A DNA stretch of 64,000 nucleotides, from positions 24,365,314 to 24,429,313 of the forward strand of contig CM019691.1 of the NCBI GenBank assembly GCA_009760885.1, written 5' to 3'. Positions 1 through 10,435 of this stretch are shown here, piece by piece (position 1 is the first letter of the stretch; each line of letters starts with the position of its first letter). This DNA comes from Achatina immaculata. Taxonomy: Eukaryota > Mollusca > Gastropoda > Stylommatophora > Achatinidae. The notes beneath the pieces are model-generated. The model was not told the DNA's origin. It made no database searches and saw nothing but the letters and a program-made list of their open reading frames with translations. Both the position numbers and the translations under genes were made by a program.

Positions 1-215
1 AGAAGAAGAAGAAAACGAGAAGAAGAAGAAGAAGAAGAAAACGAGAAGAAGAAGAAGAAAAGAAGATGAAGAAAGGAAGATGAAGAAAGGAAGATGAAGA
101 AAAGAAGATGAAGAAAGGAAGATGAAGAAAAAACGATGAAGAAAAGAAGATGAAGAAGAAAAGAAGATGAAGAAAGGAAAAAGAAGAGAAAGAAAAGAAG
201 AAGAAGAAGAAGAAG
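1..215. repeat. GAA/GATGAA-rich purine tract
   Basis: Almost pure purine sequence made of GAA runs mixed with about 20-bp blocks containing GATGAAGAAAG. It is a simple repeat that the window start cuts into. It may be the (GAA)n tail of a retroelement lying outside the window, because several families here end in (GAA)n. Confidence 0.85.
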
Positions 216-947
216 GCCCTTGCTCAACCAGAATAAGTTTTGTTACAGATCATCAAACTTACGTCATGTCAGCCTTCATTCATAAAAGAAAATCGTGGAT
301 GTTATTTTTTTCTGCTTTCCTATCAGAGGATAAGTGTGTTTGGAGAAGCAAGATGAGTGTGTGGAGCTGGGCTGGGAGGTTTGTGGAGTGTTATGAATAC
401 CTTCAAATGCCACTGCCTAATATTCATTGGCTTCATCTGCACTGGAGTTGGATTTTTTTTTCAGAACATGAATTTTTTTCTGTGTTTTCAAATATAGCAC
501 TGAATTCATGCCTTGATTAGCGGAATTCAAAACTTCTTACTTGATAAAGAGTTGTTTTACTGATGTTAATTTAACGTCAGGAATCTGCTCCATATTTATG
601 TGATAAATGGAGGAAACAGCGTTTACAAGACCGCATTCCTGAGTTAAAAATGATAACTCGCACGATTGCACATACCTTATGTATGTAACGTACCAGGGGA
701 CGCTGAGGTTTAAATCGGGATATTTTATAATGTTTAGAAGGGGTTTTACTGCTAAGCTCCTGGTATCATTTGAACAGTAGATGTTACTTATACTTATATG
801 ATGTGGGAAAACAAAGATATGTACAGCAATATATGTTTGTGAAATGAACGAAACAAAGTTTTACTGCATACTGTGGAAAATATTGCAGTTTAAAGTATTT
901 TCATACATAGTTGTAAGAAGTTTAAGTGCCAACATAAGCGATATAGT
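216..947. other. unassigned sequence
   Basis: No coding region, RNA gene or recognisable repeat seen. Ordinary AT-leaning sequence. Confidence 0.5.
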
Positions 948-1165
948 GTTATGTGTTTATCTTATCTTATATCTTATATCCTTCCCGTGCCGTTAGACGT
1001 CACATAGGGCTCGCAAAGTAGTTCGCCAATTTTTCCTGTCTTCGGCGAGTCTTTCAACCTCATCAAAGGATTTTATGCCTGTTAACTTGGCCTCTCTTAA
1101 TAATGTTCTCTTCAGAGTTTCACGCGGTCTGCCCCTTTTTCTTCGGCCAGTTGTTATGTGTTTAT
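948..1165 (-). mobile_element. 5'-truncated non-LTR retrotransposon 3' end with 13-bp TSD
   Basis: A 192-bp insert (961-1152) lies between two perfect copies of GTTATGTGTTTAT (948-960 and 1153-1165). It is closely related to 44292-44475, which belongs to an RT-coding fragment, so this is the 3' end of the same family on the minus strand. The 3' tail, at the low-coordinate side, is a TTATATC-type microsatellite rather than poly(A). Short 5'-truncated inserts with long TSDs are typical of target-primed reverse transcription. Confidence 0.85.
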
Positions 1166-1194
1166 AGTCAATGGTAATTAATAATAGGAACGGC

Positions 1195-2093
1195 TGGTTA
1201 AAGGTTGGTCAGTCGACGTTTGACACACTGCTGGCGATATTCTTCGGCCGCCGCGCGTGGGGTGAAACTCCTCCCGGCCAATGAAGAAATACGAAAAATG
1301 CGATTAAGGTTGCCGTGCGGCGCCGTTGTGAAAAGGTGATGGAAAGGATAAAGTAAGATTAATCGGTATGTCCAGTAGTCTCGCGGCGATAGCTACTCAT
1401 ACCACGGCACCTCTGCTCTGGAGGCCGGCCACGTCCGATACAAACCCATACTGGTGAAATATGCCTAAACCAGCTTAAACCAGGGATGAAACTTAATGAC
1501 CACTCATGTCATGGCACCTCTGCTCTAGAGGTCGGTCACGTCCTTAATACGCCCACAATAGGATAATATACCTAAACCGGCTCAACCAGGGGTGAAACTT
1601 ATTAGTGGCGAGGATTCGTCCTTCTGGACAAAAGCTCCGTACTGGTCACAACTAGGAAAGGTAGCTGCCACGACCATAAAATGCTGAAGTTGGAGACACT
1701 GGACCAGTGCAGTCTAGATAAGCAACCACCTCTCACCCGACGGGGATATATGCATATCCTAATCACGCTGAGGTTTTCCGGTGAGGAAGTCCAACTCTGG
1801 ACTGGATGGACAACCACCTCTTACCCAGCGGGGATATACTGATATCCAAAACACGTCGAGGTTTTCCGGTGAGAAAGTCCAACTCTAGATTAAACTGGTG
1901 CAACGAAAACCACGGTGTCACGCAATCCCGCTTCTGTGACCCACTGAGAATACAGGCCCAAGCCCCGTGATACTCTGAACCTCATGTGGTCCTTTCGGGG
2001 ATCTCTTGTGGACCTCCTATCAAGGACCACAAAAGTAAATTCAGTAGGATCGCGGGGAGGTCTTGATCGTAGAAGCGAACAAAGAAGAAGAAG
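1195..2093 (+). mobile_element. family A repeat, 5'-truncated copy
   Basis: About 0.9 kb that aligns along its length with 46355-47447. It contains about 95-bp repeated blocks built around CACCTCTGCTCTAGAGGTCGG with CCTAAACCGGCTCAACCAGG, then about 80-bp blocks with CACCTCTCACCCG and TTTTCCGGTGAGAAAGTCC. It ends in a short GAA tract (2082-2093). Being shorter at the 5' end and tailed at the 3' end, it behaves like a retroelement. No RT coding was found in it and the clade is unknown. Minus-strand open frames across it are by-products of the repeats. Confidence 0.75.
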
Positions 2094-2226
2094 ACGTTGA
2101 ACGAGGTGTTATGCGTCATAGTACAACGGTGGACGAAGTGTTTTCCGTCACTGTACAGCGTTGGACGAGGTGTTATTTGTTATTGTACGGTGTTGGGCAA
2201 AGTGTTATCTGTCACTGTACAGCGAT
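2093..2226. repeat. 32-bp minisatellite, about 4 units
   Basis: The block ACGAGGTGTTAT recurs with small changes at 2101, 2133, 2165 and 2197, an exact 32-bp spacing. It starts directly after the GAA tail of the family A copy. Confidence 0.75.
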
Positions 2227-2479
2227 GGAGAAAATGAATAGAAAACTAGCAGTTTTGGTCACATCCAAAGTGCTGAGACGATTCTTTCTGACAGCTGTCC
2301 TCTAAACAAAGCGAATCACAGATGTACACGTTACCTTGGAGAACCTTAGTTCTTATTATCTTAGTCGCAACGTAACAACTGGTCATGTGATCAGAGCTAG
2401 GTACGGGATTGGTAAAGACTATTTTCTTCACAATATGATCGCTGTGCCTAGAAAGAAAAAAAAACAAAACTAACCTCCC

Positions 2480-2705
2480 GGCTCTTTCTGAGGTTTTCTC
2501 GTTACATTGTTTCTTCCATGTTTTTATGTTTCAAAGCCTGAAGGCTGATTGTTGCTGGCACAGCCTGTCTCCATTCATCTCTGCACCTGGCCTTCTCTCT
2601 CTAGTTTGCTGAAGATCCTCGTAGATCTTAGTCCACGTTGTCTCTTACCATCTTTGGCTTTGTAAGTTATTTCCGTCCCAGCTCTTGCGTGTTTGTTAAG
2701 TTCCG
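2480..2705 (-). pseudogene. possible LINE RT C-terminal remnant
   Basis: Read on the minus strand, the sequence gives pieces such as YKAKDGKRQRGLRS and a later EWRQAVPATIS-like end. These resemble the basic C-terminal tail that follows the RT domain in many animal non-LTR elements. Frames are broken and no RT core is present. The resemblance is recognised by eye only. Confidence 0.35.
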
Positions 2706-3109
2706 TACGTCGCCCTGTTGCATTCCTCTCCTACACGAACGAGGCATTATAACCTGCTAAATTCCCTTATGCTGTTTCACACTGGCTATAAATTATATGG
2801 CGTTCAGTCATTTTGTTTTCAGTCCTGCCCCCGTTGTACTTACAGCAAACTAAATTTAGCCGTCATTCTACGCTTTCTGACCATGCAACTCTTCAGTTGT
2901 ATGTATGATGCAACCGTGTTTTTTTTCCCCTCCAATTGTTTCCTCATTTATGATCTGGACAATCAGGACGTCGAAGCGCTTGCCTCAGGTATCAGGAAGA
3001 CTGAGGAAAGAGCGTAGGTGCAAATGAAGGATTTGTGAGCTGGTAATACGACCATTACAGTTCCAGTTTTTGTGTATTTTTGTCACCTGTTTCTTCCTTA
3101 ACGGAAAAA

Positions 3110-3395
3110 AGGAGGAGGAAGAGAGAGAGAGAGAAACAAAGATAGAGGGAGAGAGAGAGGGAGAGAGATAGAGAACGAGAGACAGGGAGAGAGTAAGAGA
3201 GAGAGAGGGGAGAGAAGAAAGAGACAGAGGGAGAGAGAAAGAGAAAGAGAGAGAAAGAGGGAGAGAGAAAGCGAGAGGGAGAGAAAGAGAGAGAGGGAGA
3301 GAGAAAGAGAGAGAGGGAGAGAGAAAGAGAGAGAGAAGGAGAGAGAGAAGGAGAGGGAGGGAGAGAGGGAGGGAGAGAGAGAGAGAGAGAAAGCG
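3110..3395. repeat. (GA)n-rich simple repeat
   Basis: About 285 bp of GA and GGGA repeats. The long opposite-strand frame over it is Ser/Leu/Pro low complexity and is not treated as a gene. The flanking 3396-3707 holds nothing recognisable. Confidence 0.95.
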
Positions 3396-3707
3396 ATGTG
3401 AACTGTATCGAATGACCAATGGATTACAGTCGCCAGGCTGGCATTAAGTCGAAATACTTGAGTATTACGTGTAAGACCATTCTAGCGATGAGTCCGTCTG
3501 TCGTAAGGGACAATTTGGTCTCATCCTAAGCCTAGACAGACAGTAACAGATATACCCACAGTAAGCCCTGGATCTGAAAGTGAAGCTAATTTCCTTTGAT
3601 TATTGCTTGCCCTATGTTTCCTTTTTTGTTGTTGTAATTTCTAAAACATTTTAACGTGGTAGTTAAATATAGTTAACTTTTATTTGTCTGCCTTTTTCTT
3701 TCTTTTA

Positions 3708-4245
3708 AACACATACACGTACAGACACACGTACACACACACGTACACATACACGTACACATACACGCACACATACACGTACACATACACGTACACATAC
3801 ACGTACACATACACGCACACATACATGTACAAATACACGTACACATACATGTACATATACATGTGCACATAGATGTACACATACATGTACACATACACGT
3901 ACACATACACGTACATATACATGTACAAATACACGCACACATACATGTACATATACACGTGCACATAGATGTACACATACACGCACACATACACGTACAC
4001 ATACACGCACACATACACGCACACATACACGTACACATACACGCACACATACACGCACACATACACGTACACATACACGTACACATACACATACACGTAC
4101 ACATACACGCATGCATACACATACACGCACACATACACGTACACATACACGCACACATACACGCACACATACACGTACACATACACGTACACAACCACGT
4201 ATACATACACGTACACATACACGCATGCATACACGTACACATAGG
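3708..4245. repeat. 12-bp minisatellite, ACGTACACATAC type
   Basis: About 540 bp of 6/12-bp units alternating CACGTACACATA with CACGCACACATA, plus CATGTACA and AGATGTACA variants. Because 6 and 12 are multiples of 3, long frames open on both strands and translate as (VYVY/CMCT)n or (HIHVHIHA)n. None has coding character beyond the repeat. The mix of variants suggests slippage and local gene conversion. Confidence 0.95.
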
Positions 4246-4540
4246 CATGGACGCAATAAACGAAAATTAATCAAACACATATTTTTACAATAAATATCTC
4301 CTTTCCTCTCATCCTCCTCCCCTCCCCTCCTCTGACCCTCCCGCCGTGAGACTGGACAAAGCTAAACAAGATACAGCTTATGATCTCACACATCTTTAGC
4401 AATGGGGAAATCCAAGCTTTATATAGCTTATGGCATTGTTTCCTAAACTTCGGGAATCAACCTTTTCAACTACATATAAGGTGCAGAGTACCAGTTTATA
4501 CGTAATACCATGTCATAAACCCTTAATTATCGTTATACAT
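4246..4540. other. unassigned sequence
   Basis: C/T-rich at 4302-4345, otherwise nothing recognisable. Confidence 0.4.
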
Positions 4541-4551
4541 TCTCTCCTCTC

Positions 4552-4595
<44 letters not shown>

Positions 4596-4975
4596 TGAAC
4601 CTTTAGCTGCCCAAGGCACATGGGGTTCCGCAAGGATTTTCCACAAACGCCTGTCTTTCGCCTTATTTTTCCGCTCTTTCCCTGGTGAGCCGTCTAGTGT
4701 TCAACATCCTCTCTGTTGTTCTTCTCCACGTCTCCTTTGGTCTGTCCTTACTCCTGTTCCCCTGAGGTGTCCATCTCAGTTCTGTTTTTGATAATGAGTC
4801 CCTAGTCATTCAGAGCACATGCCCCAACCATCACCAACGTCTTTCCTCGGTAATCGAAGTCACTGGCTTCATCTGCATTTCTCCCAGCAAGGTGTTATTT
4901 CTTGTGGTATTTGGCTACAACATTTATCAAATCCGACTTAGTCTGTTAAGAATTCGCTTTGTTTTCTGCAGTTGT
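4541..4975 (-). mobile_element. non-LTR retrotransposon C-terminal/3' remnant with (GA)n tail
   Basis: Minus-strand reading gives broken pieces of the usual post-RT tail: HMLRMND, then RWTPQGNRSKGRPK-like residues, then a TWRR-type block and a DRRLWK-like end. After the coding end comes a short spacer and a long (GA)n run (4541-4592), the expected place for a microsatellite 3' tail. A second copy in the same orientation with the same (GA)n tail lies at 26921-27340. Frameshifts and stops make it a pseudogene fragment. Confidence 0.6.
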
Positions 4976-5047
4976 GATGGCTTTCCTGCATTCACTTTCG
5001 TAGAGTAGCACACATAGAATATTACTCTTAAAAAATTCTCATTTTTG

Positions 5048-5146
5048 TTTTAAACATAAGGCGGTGCTTAATCCTGTACCAAATCGAAAACGCTCGAGCC
5101 TGATAAAGCATCGAGAGCCACAGGTTGGAAACCACTGGCTAAGGGC
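5048..5146 (-). mobile_element. possible hAT-type terminus
   Basis: On the minus strand the segment from 5146 begins CAGTGGTTTCCAACCTGTGG, like the ends of many non-autonomous hAT elements. I could not find the other end or a TSD, so this is a weak, solo-end call. Confidence 0.3.
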
Positions 5147-5847
5147 ATCATCAAGTCTAACTTCAGCACTGCTCCTATCCTCACATCACAAAGAAAGATA
5201 CAGGGGAATACGAAATCAAATTGCAAAATAAACGGGGGGAAATACAGTATATTTAACTTTTTTTTAATGCCAAAAAACACACAAAAATATGGCGCCAAAA
5301 TGGTATCATTACGTCTATAAGATGTCCGTTCGTGCGATATCAGAAGTTATATTTAGTTATAGCAAAATCCCAAAACGAGACATTCTTTAATAAGATCCTA
5401 ATGACCTGGACCCACACAGTGTAGTATCAGCGGTCATGAAAACATCTGGAACCGTTGAACGGACTAATTTGCGTCTTATGCAATCCTTTTAGTTTCCAGG
5501 AATGTTATTCATTGAGAGTGTATATATAAATACAGTCCGTTTATTTAACACAGAGACAGATAAAATCGACAGGTGGGCTGTGTTTCTGAGTAATTTAGCA
5601 CTAAAAGCTTATATGTATCTCATCTGTTCGGTATCGCTAACAATGACTGATTTTCTGTAAGTAAAACATACACGGTATGTTATTCATAACTTTTACATTT
5701 TATTTTGTCTTGTCTCCTTCGTCATTCGCTATTCATTGCTGGGGAGGCCAAAACAGACTTTCTGATAGGGCTCGGATGTTTTGCTCCTTATAAGAGAATA
5801 TTTGAAGTATTTGTTATCTTCTCCATCCATCTCCTACATAGGCGCTC
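5147..5847. other. unassigned sequence
   Basis: No gene or repeat recognised. Confidence 0.4.
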
Positions 5848-5957
5848 TCTCTCTCTCTCTCTGTCTCTCTCAGAAGGGCAGAATGTCAGACGGGCCTGCG
5901 TGCCCAATTCTTAACCCTTTTGAAATAAAGATCAATCAATCAATCAATCAATCTCTC
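5848..5957 (+). mobile_element. 3' end of L2/CR1-like element with (ATCA)n tail
   Basis: After a (CT)n run, 5873-5930 carries AGACGGGCCTGCGTGCCC, then AATTCTTAACCC and AATAAAGATC, then (AATC)n. The same end is found, inverted, at 18061-18140 beside an RT pseudogene and in diverged form at 10484-10545. Only about 65 bp of the element is present, so this is an extreme 5' truncation. The tetranucleotide tail is typical of L2/CR1-type LINEs. Confidence 0.75.
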
Positions 5958-6251
5958 TGTTTCCTTTTATTCGTAGCATGAGTATTTGTATGCGTTACAT
6001 TGTCAAGCATGGCCACAATGGTTTGATTTGTTTCTGGATGTATTATAATCCTGGTGTCACAATATTACAATAAAACACATTTACACGTGTATGTGTATTA
6101 TACAATTGTAAAAGAAGCATGTTTATTTATGTATGTGACTCCTTCCTATAAAATGAGCATTATCGTTACGCGTAAGTTTCAAAGCGTTTTAGCTCTGTAA
6201 GGTGTGTCCTTTCAGTTTTTCCTTTTTCTTTCAGTTATGTTACTGTGGACA

Positions 6252-6400
6252 TAAAATGAGAATTCTGAACCTTAGAATACCTAGAAAATAAAGTGAGAAT
6301 TCTAAGCCTTAGAATATCCAGAAAATAAAATGAGAATTCTAAGCCTTAGAAAACCTAGAAAATAAAGTGAGAATTCTAAGTCTTAAAATACCTAGAAGAT
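6252..6400. repeat. 37-bp minisatellite, 4 units
   Basis: GAGAATTCT recurs at 6258, 6295, 6332 and about 6369, an exact 37-bp period. The unit includes AAGCCTTAGAATACCTAG and AAAATAAA. Confidence 0.9.
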
Positions 6401-7334
6401 CATAAGCCCTCCGCTAGAGCAGGGATTATCGAGGAGTCTATACTGATTATGTATGATATTTCCTTTGGAAAATGCCATGACAGTGCTTTATTATTACTGA
6501 AAAAGAATATTTTCTATTTATCAATGAAAAACATACAACATCCGATATTTCGGCGTAAGCCTTTTTCGAGGATTACATGCACGAGAGCAAAAAAAAAAAA
6601 AATTATCTATCAGTCAGTATCTTTGGTCGCCGATTGACGAAACAGTGCCCGTCATATGTGCTTTGTGGTGTCTTGCTAAACATTAACCCTTTCACTCCTA
6701 CGGAGAGGTTAAGATGTCCTTGTATCATTCTCCTAAGTCAGTGCTACGGTCTTGCTTTGTATTTTGCCCTAGCCATGCTAGTGCCAATGACATGGTGAAC
6801 TGCTATTTGTGCAAGTCTTTGTTGTCGGTTAGCTAACATGTTCCACTGTTAGCAATGCCATAGACATATTTATACCCAGGTAAATATGTTTCTTGTACGA
6901 TGTTTATGGCGGTGAAAGGGTATATATACTATACTACTTTCACTGTCTACAGAAAGATTTCGCATGGTTTTTCAGATGAATGGCTTATCTCTTCTGCCAA
7001 CCTTTCCTAGATCCTGCTTGTTCCTCTTTACTTCACGTGCTCATAGCGTGGCTGTTTGAGCACTACTCTATGACGTTTTCTATTATTCCGTGCTGATTAT
7101 CCAAAGAATTGTGTGCTGGAAGTTTCTCTCTTTATTCTTGTGCTAAAGTCTACTAAATAACAAGTATTCTTCACAGTCTGTAACGTTCTGTAGAATTGGA
7201 CTTCTATGGTTATTTTCCAGAGTCTCTGTCATTTCTAGTTCTGCGATGGTTTTTCAAACAGCCGGAAGATGTTCTCTGTTCTGTTGAAGCCTGTCAGTGA
7301 AATCTAACTTTCAGTTTCTACTTTTAATCCACTT
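6401..7334. other. unassigned sequence
   Basis: Nothing recognisable apart from an A-run near 6588-6601. Confidence 0.4.
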
Positions 7335-7737
7335 ATCTCCAGTCTGAGAAACACGTGAATGCTTTTGAATGTAAGTGCTACAGAAAAGTTCTTCAAATAT
7401 CATGGACACAAAAAAGAACAAATATATTCATACTACAATAATTTAATATTGAAGAAGGCTTGCTAGTAAAGAGGATTAAACAGAGAAAACATAGATATGT
7501 TGGACACATTAAACGTCTTGAGAATTTAGAGAAGACTGTCTTGGAAGGATACATAATAGGAAAAAGAAAGAGAGGAAGACCAAGGCGAAGATGACTGCAG
7601 GACATGGTTGATAATTTGGAAATGGATGCATCAGCAGCAGGGCATCTTGCTTACAACCGAAAGGCCTACAGGAGAGCTGTTAGGGAAACAAATGTCCGCA
7701 AAGAAAATGCAAATGACTGAATGACTGATCTCCAGTC
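7335..7737 (+). mobile_element. 383-bp LINE-tail unit with 10-bp TSD
   Basis: The insert 7345-7727 is flanked by perfect ATCTCCAGTC copies (7335-7344, 7728-7737). It encodes a degraded RT C-terminal tail with pieces such as NAFECKCYRKVLQ, RIKQRKHRYVGHIKR and KRGRPRRR, broken by stops, and ends in TGACTGAATGACTGA. It aligns over its full length with 16668-17046, a separate insertion with another TSD and practically the same 5' boundary. No RT core is included. The enzyme that moved it must have come from a full-length relative. Confidence 0.85.
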
Positions 7738-7789
7738 GTTGGACTCTGGTGCTAGAAGAAATGTCGTGTTCTCTGTTTAATACAGGTAA

Positions 7790-8075
7790 AATAAAGGTAA
7801 AGTTTCCCTCATAAAGGCATCTGAGGGATGAGGTGATTAGTTTACTATTCTTTCAAGGCGAAGGTCTGGGGTTTAAGTCCGACCGGAGGCGACCCAGTCA
7901 CCGAGCTGTGGAAGTGGATGCCTAGCTTCCTTTGTAGCTGAGATCGGAAAGGCAGCCAGATATGATGATGACCACATCACCCTCAGGTGACAGGTCAAGG
8001 AAAATATGGACTCTTATCATATTCCCTAGGTGCCGTTATGGCATAATAGCACTATCTTTACCTTTACTTTTTGTC
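7790..8075 (+). mobile_element. SINE-like element with TTTACCTTTACT tail
   Basis: Contains a B-box-like GGGGTTTAAGTCC (about 7868-7880), a body with GACAGGTCAAGGAAAATATGG and ATTCCCTAGGTGCC, and a 3' part ATGGCATAATAG followed by TTTACCTTTACT. The body recurs inverted at 22588-22665. The 3' part resembles the ends of the repeats at 29641 and 30455. The A-box region is less clear. It lies just upstream of the receptor exon. Confidence 0.5.
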
Positions 8076-8107
8076 ATAAATAGGTCAAAAGTTACGATTT
8101 AAAAGCA

Positions 8108-8165
8108 TTTTTTTCCAGGTTATTCTCCTTGAAGTTACAAAACTTTAAATCTGTTATCTTTGCAG
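8108..8165 (+). promoter_or_regulatory. candidate 3' splice sites upstream of receptor exon
   Basis: Two pyrimidine-tract/AG signals precede the receptor open frame: TTTTTTTCCAG ending at 8119 and TTATCTTTGCAG ending at 8165. Either could be the acceptor of an exon carrying the rest of the 5' UTR and the start codon. Alternatively the transcript could start nearby. Transcript data would decide. Confidence 0.35.
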
Positions 8166-8294
8166 GATTTTAAGACAACTTTGTTTTTTACATTCACAGG
8201 AGCTATTGCCAGGGGACGCAGAATGACAACTCCTGTTTCCAGCTCTATATTCAATAGTGTTGGTGTTACGAGAAACTGAACCACGTGACAGTAA

Positions 8295-8765
8295 TTGACT
8301 GGAAAGTCATTCTTTGAACAAAGCGCAGTGCTATGTAACTCAGACATCATGATAAACCTTACAACAAGCGCTCAATTTCTCGCCACCCTTAGACTGAGCT
8401 CGTCCACCTCCTTTGACGTTGGAGTGTCCGTCTTCAACAGAAGTGGCTGCGGTCTGGGCGATGCCAGCCTCAGAAACCTCAGCAACGCGCCGGAGAGTAT
8501 GAACGGCACAAACGATGGGAACGACACGAGCGACAAGGAGTGGTCGCTGACGGTGTACAGCCAGGAGCACCTGGTAGTGACCAGCACCATCCTCGGCTTG
8601 TTCGTGCTGTGCTGCATCATTGGCAACTGCTTCGTGATTGCCGCCGTGATTCTAGAGCGCTCCCTACACAACGTGGCCAACTACCTCATCCTGTCCCTGG
8701 CCGTGGCAGACCTAATGGTGGCCGTCCTTGTTATGCCGCTTAGCGTTGTTTCGGAGATAAGCCAG
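8295..8765 (+). CDS. 5-HT1-like G protein-coupled receptor, first coding exon (partial)
   Basis: Encodes the N-terminus to the end of TM2 of a class A biogenic-amine receptor in the plasma membrane; by family, probably a serotonin receptor coupled to Gi/o. From ATG 8295 it is 157 residues; an alternative ATG at 8349 gives 139. The long Ser/Thr-rich N-tail has N-glycosylation sequons (NLTT, NRSG, NLSN, NGTN, NDTS). TM1 is at about residues 93-118, with IIGNCFVIAAVILERS carrying N1.50 (N111). TM2 is at about 127-150, with NVANYLILSLAVADL carrying D2.50 (D139). NVANYLI and LAVADLMVAVLVMPL match 5-HT1 receptors better than 5-HT7, D2 or octopamine receptors as I recall them. The open frame ends at CAG followed by GTGAGT (8766-8771), a phase-0 donor. 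I saw no TM3-TM7 exon in the remaining 55 kb. The exon is GC-richer than its surroundings, as expected for coding DNA. Confidence 0.9.
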
Positions 8766-8771
8766 GTGAGT
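8766..8771 (+). promoter_or_regulatory. 5' splice site of receptor exon
   Basis: GTGAGT directly after the CAG codon at the end of TM2. The frame runs on only about 20 codons into non-conserved residues before a stop at 8823-8825, which supports splicing here. Confidence 0.8.
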
Positions 8772-9997
8772 TGTTCCTTTGATGTCTGCTGCTTAAGTGC
8801 AGCCGATAAACTGCTCGTTCTTTAGCTGACCTCAAGTATAGATGGAAAGGTGCCTTAACGATTGTCCTATTTCAAATATATCTTCAGAGGCTAAGGAAGT
8901 TCGAAGATCTGTCAATCACCTACTAGCGAGATAAATTACATGGTTACATGTGTCATATCCAGATATAAACATAGTTGTGTCATCACTAATTCTTGAATCA
9001 GCACCCAATTATATATATATATCTACACACACACACATATATATATATGTTACTATACGATATAAACGTATTAAATTATAACCAAAAAATGTAATATTTG
9101 CTCAGTTTTTTCGACAGTGTAGCACAGTAGAGGAAGAAGAAGAGTAGTTTGTATTCAGCATCAGAAGGTCAGCCTGACCGCACGATAGTTTAAGACACTT
9201 AAGGTATACAACCTGACCGCAAGATAGCTAGAGACACTGAGACAGAAACAAAACAAGTCTACTTCCTGTTGCCTAGCAACAAACCCTATGTAAAACGTAC
9301 AGAATGCACCGTTTAAGATTTGTTGAGCTTTTTTTTTTTTTTTTATAAATTAGAATTATTTATCCGGTCCGTAAATTCGTTTATATATTTGGATCCGTTA
9401 AATCGAGGGTTTACTGTATTTATTTTGAGGTAGGAATATAAATTAGCATATAGTTAGTGGATGGATTATTTACACAACCGGACATAATTAGCTTTTCGGT
9501 GAATACACAACCCCTAGAGTTGATCTATGACGGTCTTCTATGGCTTTGTCTGATTCTAGCTTAATCAGAATGCTACGGTATCGATTTCTATCTTTATGGT
9601 GAAAGTTTATATAACGAAATATCCCCCCCCCCCCCAAAAAAAAAAAAATCTCCACGGAGAAGTAAGGACATGGTCTTGACCTTGTAGAAATATCTGACCT
9701 TGAGCTTTTAAATTCTTCGACACTAATGACAATATGATCTGTCTAACGCGGTTATCTTCGTTCATGAATCTTTATAAAGATGAGGCTGTTCTGGAATCAG
9801 AAACGTGTATCGCAAATGTCTGTTTATATGAAGAAACGATTACAGAAAGGCAGAAACAGTTCGAAACGGAGCTTTGGGCATTTGTATAGTCACAAAGCTT
9901 AGGAGAAACAGAAGACAAAAAAAAAAAAAGATCTGAAAGACAACGATCGTAGGTGGTCCCTCAAAAGCACAGTCAGCTTCTTGTGAATGTAGAAAAA
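8766..9997. other. intron start, unassigned
   Basis: Presumed intron. Holds a (TA)/(CA) microsatellite at 9008-9050, a T-run at 9331-9345 and a C-run joined to an A-run at 9627-9648. Nothing else recognised. Confidence 0.5.
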
Positions 9998-10393
9998 TAC
10001 AGGATGTTCAAAAAGTGACGCCACCCAATTATGGAGAAATTACTTATTTTCACACTGTTCTGTTTCACACAAGTGAACGCTGTTAATCATGTTCTTGAAA
10101 GCCCTTTGCAATGTTTGTCGTGGGATTGCATCGACACAGTTCTGAATGTTCGCTTGCAGTAGTAAACAGCCGCAAGATGGACGATTTGTTTGGAGCAACT
10201 GTTCCATACTTTTCTCGGTAGGCCCCTTGCATCCGAGCATAGCTGCCGGAGTGGATGTACTGCATGACAATGAATATCCACTGCTGCAGCACGTACTCCA
10301 GCGCTACTTAGTGTCATTCACCATTTTGACACAAAAAAACAACATTTGTATACGTTGCTCCATAGGGTTCCGTCACTATTTGAACAACCTGTA
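9998..10393 (-). mobile_element. internally deleted DNA transposon (392 bp) with fused transposase ends
   Basis: Between TA dinucleotides (9998-9999, 10392-10393) lie inverted ends CAGGATGTTCAAAAAGTGACG and, reverse-complemented, CAGGTTGTTCAAATAGTGACG. On the minus strand the interior gives an N-terminal helix-turn-helix segment (QWIFIVMQYIHSGS, then AYREKYGTVAPNKSSILRLF) like the DUF4817-type domain of some mariner-like transposases. It is followed almost at once by a C-terminal block DAIPRQTLQRAFKN, like the end of such transposases. The catalytic core is absent, so this is a non-autonomous deletion derivative. Frames are shifted, so no product is expected. TA target duplication fits the IS630/Tc1/mariner superfamily. 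Confidence 0.75.
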
Positions 10394-10435
10394 CGAGGGT
10401 TTTTTTTTTTTGGGGGGGGGGGGGTAAGGTTTAGT

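Noticed and set aside
3673..4293. Long overlapping open frames on both strands (Cys/Met, Val/Tyr, His/Ile rich)
   Set aside because: All are translations of the 6/12-bp minisatellite. Every frame stays open because the period is a multiple of 3.
9627..9648. C-run next to A-run as a functional signal
   Set aside because: Many similar homopolymers occur in the window (12047, 14108, 22711, 28001, 34246); more likely slippage or sequencing error.
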